Shown here: positions 1-14,500 of the stretch, one piece after another | Position numbering within the stretch: position 1 is the stretch's first letter | Layout: each line of letters begins with the position of its first letter | NCBI GenBank assembly: GCA_921293015.1 | Contig: OV121097.1 | Location: 16,739,924 to 16,803,923, forward strand | Length of the DNA stretch: 64,000 nt | Origin: Phorcus lineatus | Taxonomy: Eukaryota; Mollusca; Gastropoda; Trochida; Trochidae | Reading direction: 5' to 3' | The notes under the pieces: model-generated | The model's input: the letters and a program-made list of their open reading frames with translations, nothing else | Told to the model about the DNA's origin: nothing | Databases searched by the model: none | Program-made: the position numbers and the translations under genes

Positions 1-330
1 GATGAATTTATCATTTTATCAGGGTTGAAAACATTCTGACTGATGGACTATAAAAGAACTGAGGGTTTGAGAACTATGGCCATCTTGTAACAGAGGTTTC
101 GAGGGAAAAACATTAAAACCTATGTGAGAAGAGAATCATCACCACCCCAGCCTCTTTCCAAGAATACTCCAAGGTAAATCCAACTTTACATCCATCAAAG
201 AAGGTATCTATTGTTACAAGGCAGAAGATTTGACCCAGGGCAGGGATGATCAATGAAGATAAATAACAATTTTCGACTACATATTCTTAAAATTGCATTT
301 TGATAAATTTCAGAACATCTCCATGCTTAC

Positions 331-1858
331 CCAAACTACAGTTATCGCAGAGAACAATCTCATTGGGGGCGTCCGACTTCTCGTCTCTACATATACAGCA
401 AGCGATATCACCTTTAATAACACCTGAAAAACAGAATTCATTCACTGAAGATTATCATTAACTGGTAATGCCAATTTAATCATTTATTTGTCAAATTATT
501 GTTGTTAATGACTCTTGATATATATATGTGATATTTAAAAAAATAATTTCCCAATTTAATAACTTTTGGAGTTACTATATCACAAAAGATGTAAAACACA
601 GTTTTGTATTTAAAACAACACATTTATAAAATCTTAAGTATATTATTTTTTCAGTTTGTCATAATTACCTTAAAAATAAACAAAATCTTCACATGTGTCC
701 TCAAGTATTTAAATGGGTTAAATATTTCATGGTTGAAAACTTCTTTATTCTATGGGTGGGATGTTTACAGCAAAATACTGTTGTCCGTTTCAAAATATTG
801 CATCCTAAGAATAAAAGTATCATCATCAAAACATTGTTGCCTGTATTTAACTTTCCACTTCTTAAATGCCACTCAAAGAAGTTATCAAACTTCAAGCAGC
901 TGAGAAGCTAAATAGTTTTTTTCAAGGGGATCTGAAACTATACAATGCTACATAAAGAAAAACAGAATCATTTAAGTATTCCTACTCAACCAACCTCTCT
1001 GTATGTCCTTGAAGAGAACCAGATACTCAGAGTTGTCCTCGAAATTCACCAAACACTTTTTCGCCTTCTCATCCACCTACAAGAAATAATTAGTAAGTGA
1101 AAACATGTCCAATAATGTACAGCGAAACTAAATGAAATGCTTCAGAAGTCTGACCATTGATTTACGTATGATCATTGGTTTTTTTTTACTATTTTACTAT
1201 TATTACAGCAAAAAAAACCAAGAAATTATAGAATGACAGTGTGATCATGATTGACCATTTTCTTAAGGAACTTTATTTCAAAATATTGCTAGGAACAAAT
1301 TGGCTCCTCTCCACATGGTCTGATGACATTCTGCATTGGCATGTGATCTGTAACCAGTTAATAGTTGAAACTATAACATTATCTGTTATAACACTGTTCC
1401 AATTCTTTTAACTATCTAAATGGCATGAATCACTAATATCCAATTATCATGCATAAGAAAGTGGCAGTAACCATATAGAAAGAATGGTTCACAGGAGTTA
1501 CTTGCCCCTAGCTTCTGAAACCAAACTTTTCAAACCCATAGGTCTTTTAATTAGTTAACTGAATGACAGAACATGCTACTTTATAGGCTGTTCTCAGACT
1601 GTCGGCAGATGAAACTTTCTGATGGATAGACTTTGCATCTTGAGTTACATATGGTCAAGTTTAATTTCCTATAAACTTGCTTCTGCTCTTTTGACCACAA
1701 CACTCTCATCATGTTACTACCTTCATAATCTTGCCAAGGTAGAACAAGCCATCCTTCCATCTGCAGAGAACTTCGAGTCCAACATGGAACTCCCCCTTGG
1801 CCTTGTGTTTGGACACTGATCCTGGGGGTCTACCTTGTCGACTCATTGCTGAAGCCAT
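331..1858 (-). CDS. Pcl: Polycomb-like protein (PHF1/MTF2/PHF19 family), first three coding exons
   Basis: Partial gene, continuing past the left edge. Coding exons: 1721-1858 (ATG at 1858), 995-1076 and 331-423, all with GT/AG borders and matching phases (0, then 1, then 1). Exon 1 starts [17 protein letters not shown], then opens a Tudor domain (residues about 24-73) with [13 protein letters not shown]. Exon 2 completes it ([18 protein letters not shown]). Exon 3 begins a PHD finger: CCIC, then NEIVLCDNC, with the usual zinc-ligand spacing. A Tudor domain followed directly by this PHD is the hallmark of Polycomb-like proteins, nuclear PRC2 partners in which the Tudor can read methylated H3K36. 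These family roles are established; their application here is inference. The remaining PHD, winged-helix and C-terminal exons are not visible in bases 1-330. No premature stop or frame break is seen. Confidence 0.88.
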
Positions 1859-4085
1859 AGAAGTTTGCACATTTTCAACATTTAAACCAAATTTTACTAG
1901 TTGAACATTTTCAGCAAGACATTTTAGTCCTCCAAATCCGACTCATACTCAGTCATAGCACTAAAACTAGATTAGTTCATGTCAATCAAAATTCAAGCAA
2001 AAAAGATCTGGGTCTATCAAAGTGATTGAGAGTAAACAAATCTTGGGGGCTATTATTTTTTTCACATAACTGTTTAAATCTTCAGACATGAAGCTAACAA
2101 TCCAACGGAAGAATGTTAAATGAGGGTGAATTTTATGTTACTTAAGACTTGTCAACTTGATCAATTAGCTTCAGTTCATTGAAAGAGGAAAACCATTAAT
2201 TAATTACACCATTCAAGTGTGGTAATGATGTGGAAAGCTTTGCTATAGTATGGCTTTAAAGACAGAGTCCTATCAGGGTATTGTTTGTGGTAAAGATATT
2301 TGAATTTAACATTCCTGTTTATTCAAAACCTATCATACTACACAGTAATTTCTATAGCTAGTTGAAACCTGTTTCCAATGGTCATTTTCATCTTCCCACA
2401 CAATGTATAACTTTGGTTGGCAGGCCTTGCAGCATTTTTCAAATTTGCCGTCTAGGCTGCTGCTACAGATCTTGTTAATCCAATGAGAAATCTGATTAGA
2501 ATTTCAACCTTTGTGTGGAAGAGGATGCTGCACTCAAGACATCAATTTAGGCCGTTTGGTAGCAAGTTTACGATTAGCCAGTGATGGAGACTGGCGCATC
2601 TTTAAACCATTCAGGGAAAGTTGGGTTATTTGTACTTGTTTTATTTTTGTAATTTTGTTTAAAAAAAGCACACAATCATTTGAAAAGAAAGAGTCCCTAC
2701 ATAGTCCAGCATGCTCGACTCCTTCCTTCGTCGACGTCTAGGATCTGAAGCCTATTTTATCTGTACCAGCTTCCCAACGATTTTGATAGGGAAGGGTTTT
2801 GAAGTCTAAGTCAATAAAAATGAAACATATAACTTCAATTTACCCACGGATGGAAAGATTAACCCTTTGACGTTTATATCCAACTGCTGTCATCTTAGAA
2901 AATTTTCTTTTTTATCCAGCAACACTGAATTCACCGCTACCCCTATTGTGTTTGACAACATTGACAGACACCATTTTGGATTGGGGGTAGTGATGCATTC
3001 ATTGATACAAAATAAAAAATTAAAAAATTTTAAGATGAAAAAATGGTTGGATACAGCTGCTACAGATAAAATAGGCTTTGGACTCTAAACTTTGGGTGCG
3101 CAGTCATCGCACATGAACCATAGTTTAGATAATCTGATCTAGTCACTACGGAGCCACTCTTTGGCAATAGGAGTGTGGAAAGCCTTGCTACAGCATGGCA
3201 AGGAATTTTCATAAAAGTCTCTTATTATCATTTACTTAATTATTTATCTGTTGATTATCAATCAATACGTATCTTTAATCTTTATTTAGACATAAAAGTA
3301 TGGTGTATTCCAAGACTGGGTCAGAATTTCTAAGCAGAGTTGCCTGGCATGATTTGTGATACTTTGATGAATTATGTTTAGCAAGACATCTCTGTATTAT
3401 ATTTACTATAGTTGACTTTTATTTAGTTAATAGTTAAATTCCCTTTTTATGAGACAAATTACAGGAAATTGGGTATCATGGCATGTATTGTTATAATTGT
3501 ATCGAATCATACTGAAATATTCATGATAGGTATCATCTCTATATTTATCATGATGACCAATATACACCAAATAATTAAAGCTCACAGTTTATATTCATCC
3601 ATATTTAGAGTAATTAATTTCTTTCGTTGCAACTTCATACACAATATTCCTTTATTCATAAAAACAATCCATTTCAAGAATCACAATGAACTGTGCTATA
3701 TATCTGAGATAACGATTGAATGCGATTCGTTAAATTACATTAGCAATGATCGAGATCTGCAGAGTTGACGTTGTCGTCATCGAAATGTTTCAGTGTTTTT
3801 CTGTTAACTTTCTGTATTTTACAATTCACGATTGTCAAAGTTGTACGCATACATCAAGGAATAAGCAGGATACCGATCGGTTAAGCTTTACAAGTTTGTC
3901 AGTTTTAATAGCAATGAAAACTTATGACTCTCACTGCTAAATCAACATTAGACGAAATATTAGATCGCCTCATGATGTAATTTTATAGCTATCATACAAG
4001 CAATCTAAACAATGTCTTTCGTAAAACTGTTTAAAATTAAAAGTAAGGACGCAATAGCATCACAAAAATACTATAAATAACAATT
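1859..4085. other. Stretch upstream of Polycomb-like ATG, no gene recognised
   Basis: AT-rich sequence with only short open frames (60-99 codons) that lack recognisable domains or splice context. It probably holds the first intron or 5' untranslated region of the Polycomb-like gene. I see no RNA gene or repeat family here. Confidence 0.4.
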
Positions 4086-4215
4086 ATCACCTCTTGATTA
4101 GGTATCTACGTCGATAATTGTACAATCAGCAAAATCAAACGGGCATTTCTCCCGCCATGCTTGCCTCCCTCGCGGAGTGATATCTCAACTTGAATATTTA
4201 ACTTCCGGTATTGAT
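4086..4215 (-). promoter_or_regulatory. Candidate promoter / 5' UTR exon of the Polycomb-like gene
   Basis: A locally GC-richer island in AT-rich surroundings. On the minus strand it contains an ETS-type CCGGAAGT core (about 4201-4208), then a CG-bearing stretch with a very short upstream reading frame, ATGGCGGGAGAAATG..., near 4158. ETS cores close to the start site are common in housekeeping promoters. The site lies 2.3 kb upstream of the ATG and on the right strand. No transcript evidence, so this is only a proposal. Confidence 0.28.
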
Positions 4216-5034
4216 TTTTAAAACAAGTAGTCCAGTCGTGATATTTTTCTTGTTGATTAGGGACTGCTTCAATATCGAGTGTTGTATCTAAAAAATAACA
4301 GCTTCTAATAACGTGTAGTCTTCAAAAATAAACCAGAACTATTTTTTATATTGTGATGTGGACTTACTAAGGTCAAGGATCATCTGATGATTTTACCACC
4401 GTTTGGGTCACATGACTTATGTGGTTGATATAACTTTAGGACATGATTTGACGATAAGCTGTAATATGATATAGCTGGCTTCGTGATTTTGATTTTAACC
4501 AAAAATTAAAACTAATAATGATTAATTACTAAATAAACGATAACGAATGCATTTGTGTTTGGAGTATCTTAATACCATGAATGTAAGCATAGATTATTGT
4601 TTTTACCTTTTTTATTATTTATTTAACTACAAAACAATTGCATCAAAATACCATTCTGCGTTCCCGAAAAAATATTTTAAGAAACGTATTATAAATCATT
4701 ATTATAAGTTATCCTTTCTGGAGCACAAGTATTTTCCTTGTATTAAAAATTTTTTTTTTTTTTTTCCGTTTGTTTAGATCTAGATATTCAGAGCCCAATA
4801 AAACCATTTAATATCAAAACAATCTGCACAGTAATCTGAAATGTGTTGGCCTATTCCGCAAAATTATCTTAGATTGATCACGTTAATTATAGAATTTTTT
4901 TTTTAGGCTGGTAAATATATTACTTTCAAAACAATCAAGTTTATATAACAATGCTCACCAAATTATCACTCTTGTTGAGATATGAAACTTCATCAGGCAT
5001 GGCCGGTCTTCATATTTCTTCCCAAATGATTGGT

Positions 5035-5966
5035 TTAGAATTTTTTTCTTCTCAAATCTTAGTGAAAATATTACTTTTAAATCTTTAATGACGTAACTTT
5101 AGGTTACATATATTAATTTCCTTCTGCTATATAAGGAATTTCAGTTAAGAGACGGATGCAGGTTTTTATCAACATGATCACCTTGCAAGACAGGCCATTA
5201 ATAGGCTTATATTTTTCTCATTTCAATTTATTACATGTCAACGATAAGATTATTGTTTTATGGTTAAGGTAATTGTTGAAGTGTTTACTTCTTTTTCCCT
5301 TTAGGAAAATAACTCATATCAAATTTCATTTTACGATCGCGCTTTATATATTCTCATTTACCCGCATCTTTTTCATCATATTGGTAACTTGTACATTTCT
5401 GCGGAATGCACGTGCAGCACGATACTCTTATGCCTTTGTTCTCTACCTCAGTGTATGATATATAGACACTGATTCTATGATAGGGGATTTGTGTCACCAT
5501 AACGGGTTCAGCAAAATATTCTTTCATTATTTTTATTATTAAAGTAAAAAAGAGTACATCATATTTCGCTTGATGTCGTACTTATGACCAGTTTATGAAA
5601 TAGTTCTATGAACCCCGTGCACTCGAAACATGATCAGCTCGGCCTTTCGGCCTCGGTGTTCATTATTTATTTTCGAAAGGGTCAACTAACTTGAATATCT
5701 CGACATGTCCAGTACTCATAGGCACAAGAAGTTATAGCTATAGTTGTAGTTAGAACTATAACTATAAAGGGGGAGTAGCACGTTTTTGAAATATTCATTT
5801 CTTCAAACTTTCTCCAATAAAGATTAGTCTTATGTATCATTTTCAGAGAGCCAAAACATCTCATTACTCAACATTATTAACTGTAATCTTAGAATTAGCT
5901 GACCTGTACTGGTCAATCGAAAACATACCCTCCACAGCCCAATCAAGCAATCGATTATTTCAGCTG
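5035..5966. repeat. 932-bp tandem duplication, copy 1
   Basis: This copy and the next (5967-6898) match base for base over every stretch I compared, with a constant offset of 932. Both start with TTAGAATTTTTTTCTTCTC and end with ATTTCAGCTG. The unit contains one end of the GGGGCAGTAGCACG MITE family (about 5764) but no credible gene. Either a very recent tandem duplication or an assembly (haplotype) duplication. Confidence 0.92.
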
Positions 5967-6898
5967 TTAGAATTTTTTTCTTCTCAAATCTTAGTGAAAA
6001 TATTACTTTTAAATCTTTAATGACGTAACTTTAGGTTACATATATTAATTTCCTTCTGCTATATAAGGAATTTCAGTTAAGAGACGGATGCAGGTTTTTA
6101 TCAACATGATCACCTTGCAAGACAGGCCATTAATAGGCTTATATTTTTCTCATTTCAATTTATTACATGTCAACGATAAGATTATTGTTTTATGGTTAAG
6201 GTAATTGTTGAAGTGTTTACTTCTTTTTCCCTTTAGGAAAATAACTCATATCAAATTTCATTTTACGATCGCGCTTTATATATTCTCATTTACCCGCATC
6301 TTTTTCATCATATTGGTAACTTGTACATTTCTGCGGAATGCACGTGCAGCACGATACTCTTATGCCTTTGTTCTCTACCTCAGTGTATGATATATAGACA
6401 CTGATTCTATGATAGGGGATTTGTGTCACCATAACGGGTTCAGCAAAATATTCTTTCATTATTTTTATTATTAAAGTAAAAAAGAGTACATCATATTTCG
6501 CTTGATGTCGTACTTATGACCAGTTTATGAAATAGTTCTATGAACCCCGTGCACTCGAAACATGATCAGCTCGGCCTTTCGGCCTCGGTGTTCATTATTT
6601 ATTTTCGAAAGGGTCAACTAACTTGAATATCTCGACATGTCCAGTACTCATAGGCACAAGAAGTTATAGCTATAGTTGTAGTTAGAACTATAACTATAAA
6701 GGGGGAGTAGCACGTTTTTGAAATATTCATTTCTTCAAACTTTCTCCAATAAAGATTAGTCTTATGTATCATTTTCAGAGAGCCAAAACATCTCATTACT
6801 CAACATTATTAACTGTAATCTTAGAATTAGCTGACCTGTACTGGTCAATCGAAAACATACCCTCCACAGCCCAATCAAGCAATCGATTATTTCAGCTG
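5967..6898. repeat. 932-bp tandem duplication, copy 2
   Basis: Second copy of the 5035-5966 unit. The match stops at 6898-6900, where the sequence changes from the expected TTAGAA to TTTGTG. The 61- and 60-codon frames it contains are identical in both copies, but that reflects DNA identity, not coding selection. Confidence 0.92.
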
Positions 6899-7356
6899 TT
6901 TGTGTCAAGAACGTCGACTGATGATGTGGAAAAGTGTATTTGCTTTGAAGAAAATAAAACATATTTTTATAATAAGTTTATTTCATGTGTAAACATAGCA
7001 AATAAAGAAACGGAGAAAATGAACATACTCTCATTTTGATAGTCTACTGTCATTTTGAATTCACTACAAAATTAAAAATAAATATTATACAAGTAGAATC
7101 ATATTCATAGGATTTTTACAATGGGCAACACAATCTATTAGAATTCTAACAAAAATCATGTTCATCCCTAAGAAGCGACTAAAGTCATATCTTCATACGT
7201 TACCTCTGTTACAGGTGGACAATATGTTACGATAAAAAAAACGGTGAAAATTTGCAAATCGATTACTGTCGTCATTGTTACCAATCATACATGCTATATT
7301 AATATGTGCGCAACGCACCTGTGTCATCGTATGATAACCCATGCTGCAACTAGAAA

Positions 7357-10300
7357 TTATTTATCAATATTATCTGCATCGGCATAATGACACACAAAAG
7401 CACGTGGAACCATGTTGAAATCACCACATACTGCAATGCTGTAGGCTCCAGCATTTGTAACGTACAGCCAGTCCCCGATAAACAGCTCTGGAAGGGATAC
7501 GTCTCGATATACCACATCTATTGGGGAACATGTTGGACCAAATAGCACCGATGGGTATGTTACAGTTTTGTTAATACGAAGCTCCAGAAGGGACATGGTA
7601 AAAAAAAATTTTTTTTACGTACGTACGTGTTATTATTACGTACGTACGTGATATCATCACGTACGTACGTAATAAATACCACGTACGTACGTAATGATAA
7701 CACGTACGTACGTAGTAAGCTAATACGCACGTACGTGATAATAACACGTACGTACGTGATACTTTAGCATGTAAGGAGGAAGTACATCTATACATGGAGA
7801 GGGACATACTTGTTCGACTCTACTTCGATCTGGGTTTTAACAAGACTGAAATGCTTTATTTCCTAGCTGCAAAACACCGGATAGTAGTGAGCAATAGACA
7901 TCTGACATCTCATTTTGAAAGGACAACGTCTGTATCGACGTAAGCATTCAGATGACAGAAATGCTATTGCACAAATCGAAAAAAAACCTTCAGCTGAACC
8001 TAGAGATTTCTGATAGAGTAGTATCGAGAAAGTTTATGTAACTGATAGCAGAAATGAGAAGATCCCGTTTGAAGTTAAATTGAGTGATGGGCGTATGTCT
8101 AGTGATGGACAAACTGTTCTGGGAACCTGGAAATATGCTTTGTCGAATCTTTTGAATTGTAATTGTAATACGACTTGAAAATGCGTAAATTGTGATATGG
8201 AAAGTGGAGATAATAATCTCAACAAAGGGTCCCTAAGGATTTAATTAAACAGTCGAATAGCTCTCTCCTTTCTCCACATGATTAATACTTTGTTGATTTA
8301 GTTTGAGTGAAATCCAGTTTAATTTGATAAATTGTTTATTGAGGTCAATGTATTATACAATGTACTAATCTTTTCTCGTATAAAAGTTTTGACACAAGGA
8401 TTTACAATAGTCATTTTTGGTATGAAATCACCACCATTACAATTTTTTTCGTAATTTCTGTGGACTTGACAGTTGACACTTTCCTTTCTTTGTAGAAACA
8501 AATGTCAAATATACGACGTTCAATAATGTTTAGAATACATTATGTAGTTGCTTTAGTCAAATCATAATTTGCGAGTCAACTGAAAAAAATGATCAGTATT
8601 TTTCTGCAAGAATACGAAGCTTATGTGATTACATGTGCTCTTAGCTAAGTTTTCAGCAACAATCATTACACTATAAGTAAACTCATGGTTAAACTTAAAT
8701 TTTCCCTTACAGTTTGATGCAAACAAATAAATTTACAATATTTGTTGTAACAACAAATATTTTACTGTATTATATCTGTCTAAATGATGGGCTTTTTTAA
8801 AGATAAACCCGTTTTTTTACTTATCACCCTTGAAGACATACTACGAAATAAAAATATAGTTTTTTTAAAATGAAGAGTTTCCCTCCTTGGATATGATAGT
8901 GTGATTGACTACTGTTGCTCGAATGTGAATACATTTGTTATCCCCTGGCGAAAAAATATTTTTGTCTTTTTGATTTCACAACGTGAAGTTACATTAAATG
9001 GGTCATTTTTGAACAAATCAAAATATACCTATCTATACAAATTCTAGTTTTTACTGAAAGCTTATGACATTTATGTGCTAATCCCTTCATATTGCTCTAT
9101 ATTTCTATGCTAAAATCAATATAAAAAATGCAATGCCTCGATAAAAAATGTGATATGGTGATGAAAAGTGAAGGTTTAATTAAGGTGATGCTTACACCAT
9201 CGTTTGCGTTATTTCGAAGCCATATTTTAACAAATGCTGTTGCAAATGCTTGTTAGGTGATACGATAAGGAGCATAATCTTGGGAAAATATATCTAATTA
9301 AATTTAAGTTCTTCTTTCTTCAATTAGAGTAATGTTATCTTTAGTAAGTTACCGACAGAACAGAACAGAACAGAACAGAACTTTATTACACTCAGGCCGA
9401 GATGCAAACACTTATTATAGACGGCGATCAATCAACGTAGCCGCTTCTTCAATTATGACATACCGTAAATCCTTGAATAATCGCCTGTCGTTAATAATCG
9501 CCTGCTTTCAGTATAGGCCGGGTGTAAGGTCCCGTTAAAATGAATAATCGCCTGCCTTGCCTTGCTGGGTTTGCTTGAGCATTGTGAACAACATTTTGAA
9601 TATCACCTTTTTCTAAGTTATCTGGCTTTTTATAATATATGCATATATTGAAAACGGTAAGAGAGTTTATTTTAGTGTTTCAATAGAAAATTCGCGATGA
9701 TGATGGTTTTGTTTCATTATTTTCAACATAGAAACACATATTATGGCTTCGAAAAGAATAATTGCCTGCCTCTTAAAAGTCAAATCGGTGGTTGAAATTA
9801 ATAAGCACTTGATAATTATTCAAGGATCTACGGTATATGTTATTTTCCTATTGGACATTTAACAAAGTGAGTGTTTCAATAGATATTGTTATTTTGTTAT
9901 AAAACGTCTTTTTTCAACTATTCTTTTAGGTCAGAAGTATTTTAAAGAAAGAGAAATTAACAAGCGATTACATAGCTGATTAGACATAATTTATTTTAGG
10001 CGACAATTTGTTAATGTAGCCGGCAATTCAAGAATTGTCGATACATCAATTCCTGCCCATGGCCGCTTAGAAGGCTTGTTACTAGCTTGAGTTCGAATGA
10101 CTTTCACTGAAGACTCTTGTTGTATACTGTTTGCTGACGAAAATAAGATGACTTTGTTTACGTCCAATGTCTGTCTTATGAACATTCTTTACGTCTTGAA
10201 GTGCAATAACCGTACAACGGGAGATAACTCAAAAAAGTTAAACCGAGCCACGCTCTATTTCTTGTATATATATCCAAGATTATTGATAGATAGAGTACTT

Positions 10301-11500
10301 ATAGGTTTTGCAAAAAGGCCACTGCTACTCAATCGCCTTCTAATGAGATTGCATGATAAGAAATTAAATGTTTATTGCAGCTTAGTGAGGCTGTCTTCAA
10401 CATTTACCTACCACGTGGTTTGTGTTTGTCACTTGCTACACACGCTGTGTGGTGACTGCTTATAATATTATATGTTATTTCTTATCTGACCTCTCACTTA
10501 TCAATCAAAATAAACATTTTCTGAATCCATGACAGAGCTGAGTTGACTCAAATAAGTTTCTGCTGACTAGCGCTTTCTATCGACAGCTCCTAAGCTTACA
10601 ACATTCAAATTTAGTTAATACGTACGTACGTAATAATATTACGTACGTACGTGGTATTTTACTACGTACGTACGTAATATTATCACGTACGTACGTGATA
10701 ATATTACGTACGTACGTAAAAAAAGATCTTTTTTACCATGTCCCTTCTGGAGCTTCGTATGTTAATGCCCTGTAATGAGAAATTTGGGATTAGATATAAG
10801 GCAATAGGTGATTGACTTAACTTATTGTTACCTAAAAAAGACGTTTTCATTTCAACTAGACCTTATATCGCTGAAACCTTTCAAAGAGTTAATTTTAGAT
10901 CACATCTTTATTAAAGTGTACTGCTATATGCTACATGGACACTTTCGAATTTGTAAAGCGTCATAGATAAATACACACCGAACCTAAGTGTAAAATGAAT
11001 CTACCTTCGTAATGAAAACAGGCATGTCGTTAGGATAGGCATAGATTACGTTTTCTGTAAGAAAATGCTAGGACTATGTTAGCCCCAAAGCCCCACAATT
11101 GAGGCCTGTACCAAGATTGATGTCTTACCGCTAAGCCAGTTTCAACTTACATGTGAACTTAGCACTCAGAGAACATAATATATTTTCGAAACTGTCAATG
11201 CTAAATTCAGCTTCAATTCATGCTTATACTTAATCTGTCCTAGAGATAAATTGAGGCTTTGATGAATTTAAAAAACATTTTAAAGCTCAAAAGTTCGTGT
11301 CTCAGTTAATAGTGGTTTCTGATGAGCCAGGTGTGTGATGTTTTTACCTGTTTTGGGCTTCAAACAATCTCAGACCTAAGTGGATGAAAAAGCTTCTATA
11401 ACTATCTTCGTGATAATAAAGCTCCGAATATATATAGGCCTTTGTTTAAAGGTTCCAATGAAATGAAAATCGAAAATCAATGTTTTCAAAACAATCCCAA

Positions 11501-11582
<82 letters not shown>

Positions 11583-14500
11583 GGTTTACAGGTTCCGATA
11601 TAATAGATCATGGTTTACACACGTTCCGATGAAAAGAACTTAAAAGATTAAGGGAAAATGCTGAAAATAGTTCAGAAGTTCCTCTGCAGACCAGAATGGC
11701 CTTAGTCGATTGGCGTGTTTGCCATCTCTAAGTTTTGAGCTTTAGCTTTTCTTATAATAAGATATTCGCAACTACCATGCATTGATATAAGATTACACCG
11801 ATCTTAGTGATTAGGAAGCTTTGAAAAAAATAAGGTCACGGTTAGCTTGAAGAACTACTAAGAACTTACAAGTTCGGGAGAAAATTATGATTATATAAAG
11901 AAGCTGTGGCCTAAGATATGAGGATTTTCGAGAACTTTGAGAATCAAGATTTTTAAAGTCAAGTTTCTCTTATTACTCAATACATGAATATAGGATACAA
12001 CTATCTCACAGCTAAGAAAGATAATATTCTCCAAACTTAAAAGAACTAACATCTCAAATCATCTTGAATAATATTGAGAATTTCTTACCTCAGATCGGAG
12101 CGGCTTTATTTCGGACAGGTACTTGAGGTCAAAAGGCTTCGATCCGAACAGTCCATCGTTCACAAAGTACAGAAACCTGGCACGGGTTAGGTACTCTTTC
12201 CCGTCCTCGTACACGTAAGCTGTAAATAGATGAAGGGATCATTTTGGGGGAATGTTGGATAGATAGTGGCGGATTCAGAAATATTGCAGAAATATAGGGG
12301 GGTTCACCTATTGAAAAGGGTTTCGTTCATATAATGAAAATAAAATTATTCGAACCCCCTATAACCGAGCCCCTCTGCGACTGAAAGTATCCCAGCTTTC
12401 ATTTTCTCACCACATAGGTCATTTTTATCTTGAAACCTCTGTTGCAAGTGGAGAGCTATTCAATTTATAAAAAAAACAAAATCCCAATTTGCTTGCAATT
12501 CAATTCAGTTGTAGAATCATCGACGTATTCTGAGGGTTAAAACATCTCATTAATCAACAAGATAATCTTCAGTAGTAGAGGTAAGAATGTAGTATCAAGC
12601 AGCTCTTTCTAACACTTATTTATCATATCAGGTCGGGAAATTAAGCCGTATAGCTTAACCGATCTTAGTACGTTAATTCGTTCTAAAACTGCCTTTGTGA
12701 TAAAAAAACATTGTCTTGCAATCGAAAACATTTCTTTCCGTTTTCCCTAGGGGACGTTTTATACCTAAAATACGTGCTACTATCCCTTTAATCATTTTTG
12801 TAAATAATATTAATAATAATTATATAAATATTTTCGAAATCATTTATTAAAAGGACGCTATGGACATATGGTTTAAAAACGGCAAATGAATTTGTATGAA
12901 ATAAATATTTAATCCACATCTTAATTAGATACTTACTTATCAAAAGGTACAGATCTATCAGCATTAGTAATGAAAGCACAGATTAACATTTTGATTAAAA
13001 ATAGAAAGGCTTACCAGTGTGAGTGAAAAGGGTCTGAATAACTATGCTGTAAATATGTAAGGTCATGATAAACATTTCTATCCTTCTTTTTGCCTGATTT
13101 ATTTTTGCCATAAACAAAAACAATATTCCCCCAGAATTATTTTTGATGTTTTCGATTGACATAAGTAAGAATAAAAAATATTAAATGATGAGATAAAAAA
13201 TCTGAGTTTACCTAAGGAACCTCTCCAACGCAGGATCCAAATAATACAGTCTATACATTAATAATTTCTATCGTACAGGAAATTCATCTTATATTCAATT
13301 TTTCTTCTGTTATCTTTGCATTTTGATATATGAATATTTATCTTTAGAAATTGATGAACAAATTGCCACAATTTGTAATGTTCATGATGTCAACGGAAAT
13401 CGAGAAAAAACTTGATCTAAAAGTATATCCAAAGAAGATCTGATATTTTCTCTGCATCAGGCTAGTGATATAGGGAGGGATTAATTTAACTACAATATAT
13501 GTATCTTTTAAAAGTATTGATCATTTCTAATTCCAGGATCAAGTGAATCAAATTGATTAAATGTGTATGAGTACGTTGCATGGACACATTATTTGTCAAA
13601 GTCAGTAATGGTAGATGTTGATTTTGATTTTGAAATGCATATTTCTAAATAAATTATTTAAATTTATATCATTTCACCTTCTTGTAGGTTATGGTTATAA
13701 CGTTTCCCAATGATCTTTAAGGCCCACGTGTACACGGGTGCGGCAAGGTACCGTCCTGGCTCTGCTATTATTCGTACTTTTCCATCTTCTGGAAAATACT
13801 CTTCCAACCATGTGCTCACTTTGCCGGCTAACTGGAAATTAAACATGTCATATGAAAAGAACTGCGTGATTCAGTGATTTTTCAAATGCGCACGTTAAGT
13901 GGTTCGAGTTCGTATTTTGACATTTCCTTTGTGACGAAGACATAATTAACGGTAACGCAATTAACCATTTTGGGGGTTGATATAATTATTTTAGTTTTTT
14001 ACAATCTACACTACATCTAAATTCACGGACCTCTTTAAACTCCAGTGTAGAAACGTGTCCCTTGAAGCCCCCGCCTATATCAAGTATGTTGAAGTTGAAT
14101 CCAATCTGTTCAGCGATGTCAAACGTCTGCCTTGCGTCCTGTATCGCATCTTTGAACAGGTTATCGTTTGCAACGAAACAGCCAATATGGAAACTGTGAT
14201 AACAGAATTTAATCTATCATTGAATTTATTCCATGTTCAAAATAATAATGAGTAGATTTGAGTTTACTCTCAAAAGACTATCATCTGAAATTTTTAAAAC
14301 GAAACTTTCTTAAATGAAATGTTGTGAGTAACCCAATCCGAAATATGTTTTTTTTCTTAATGCGGCATCGATTCACCTAAGGTGCACTCAAATATTGTAT
14401 TGTCTTTGGGCTTTGGACTCAGATTTGGGCAATATGCAAAGTTAACATATTAAAATATGCATAGTTATACAAAAGATCATAAATCTACTCGATGAAGGTT

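Noticed and set aside
10097-10465. 122-codon frame as a nested gene
   Set aside because: No domain, no splice sites, inside a repeat-rich intron, composition typical of AT-rich noise.
7617-10717. CRISPR-like array of 12-bp repeats with unique spacers
   Set aside because: Repeats are too short and self-palindromic, spacers only 9-11 bp, no cas genes, and the setting is an animal intron.
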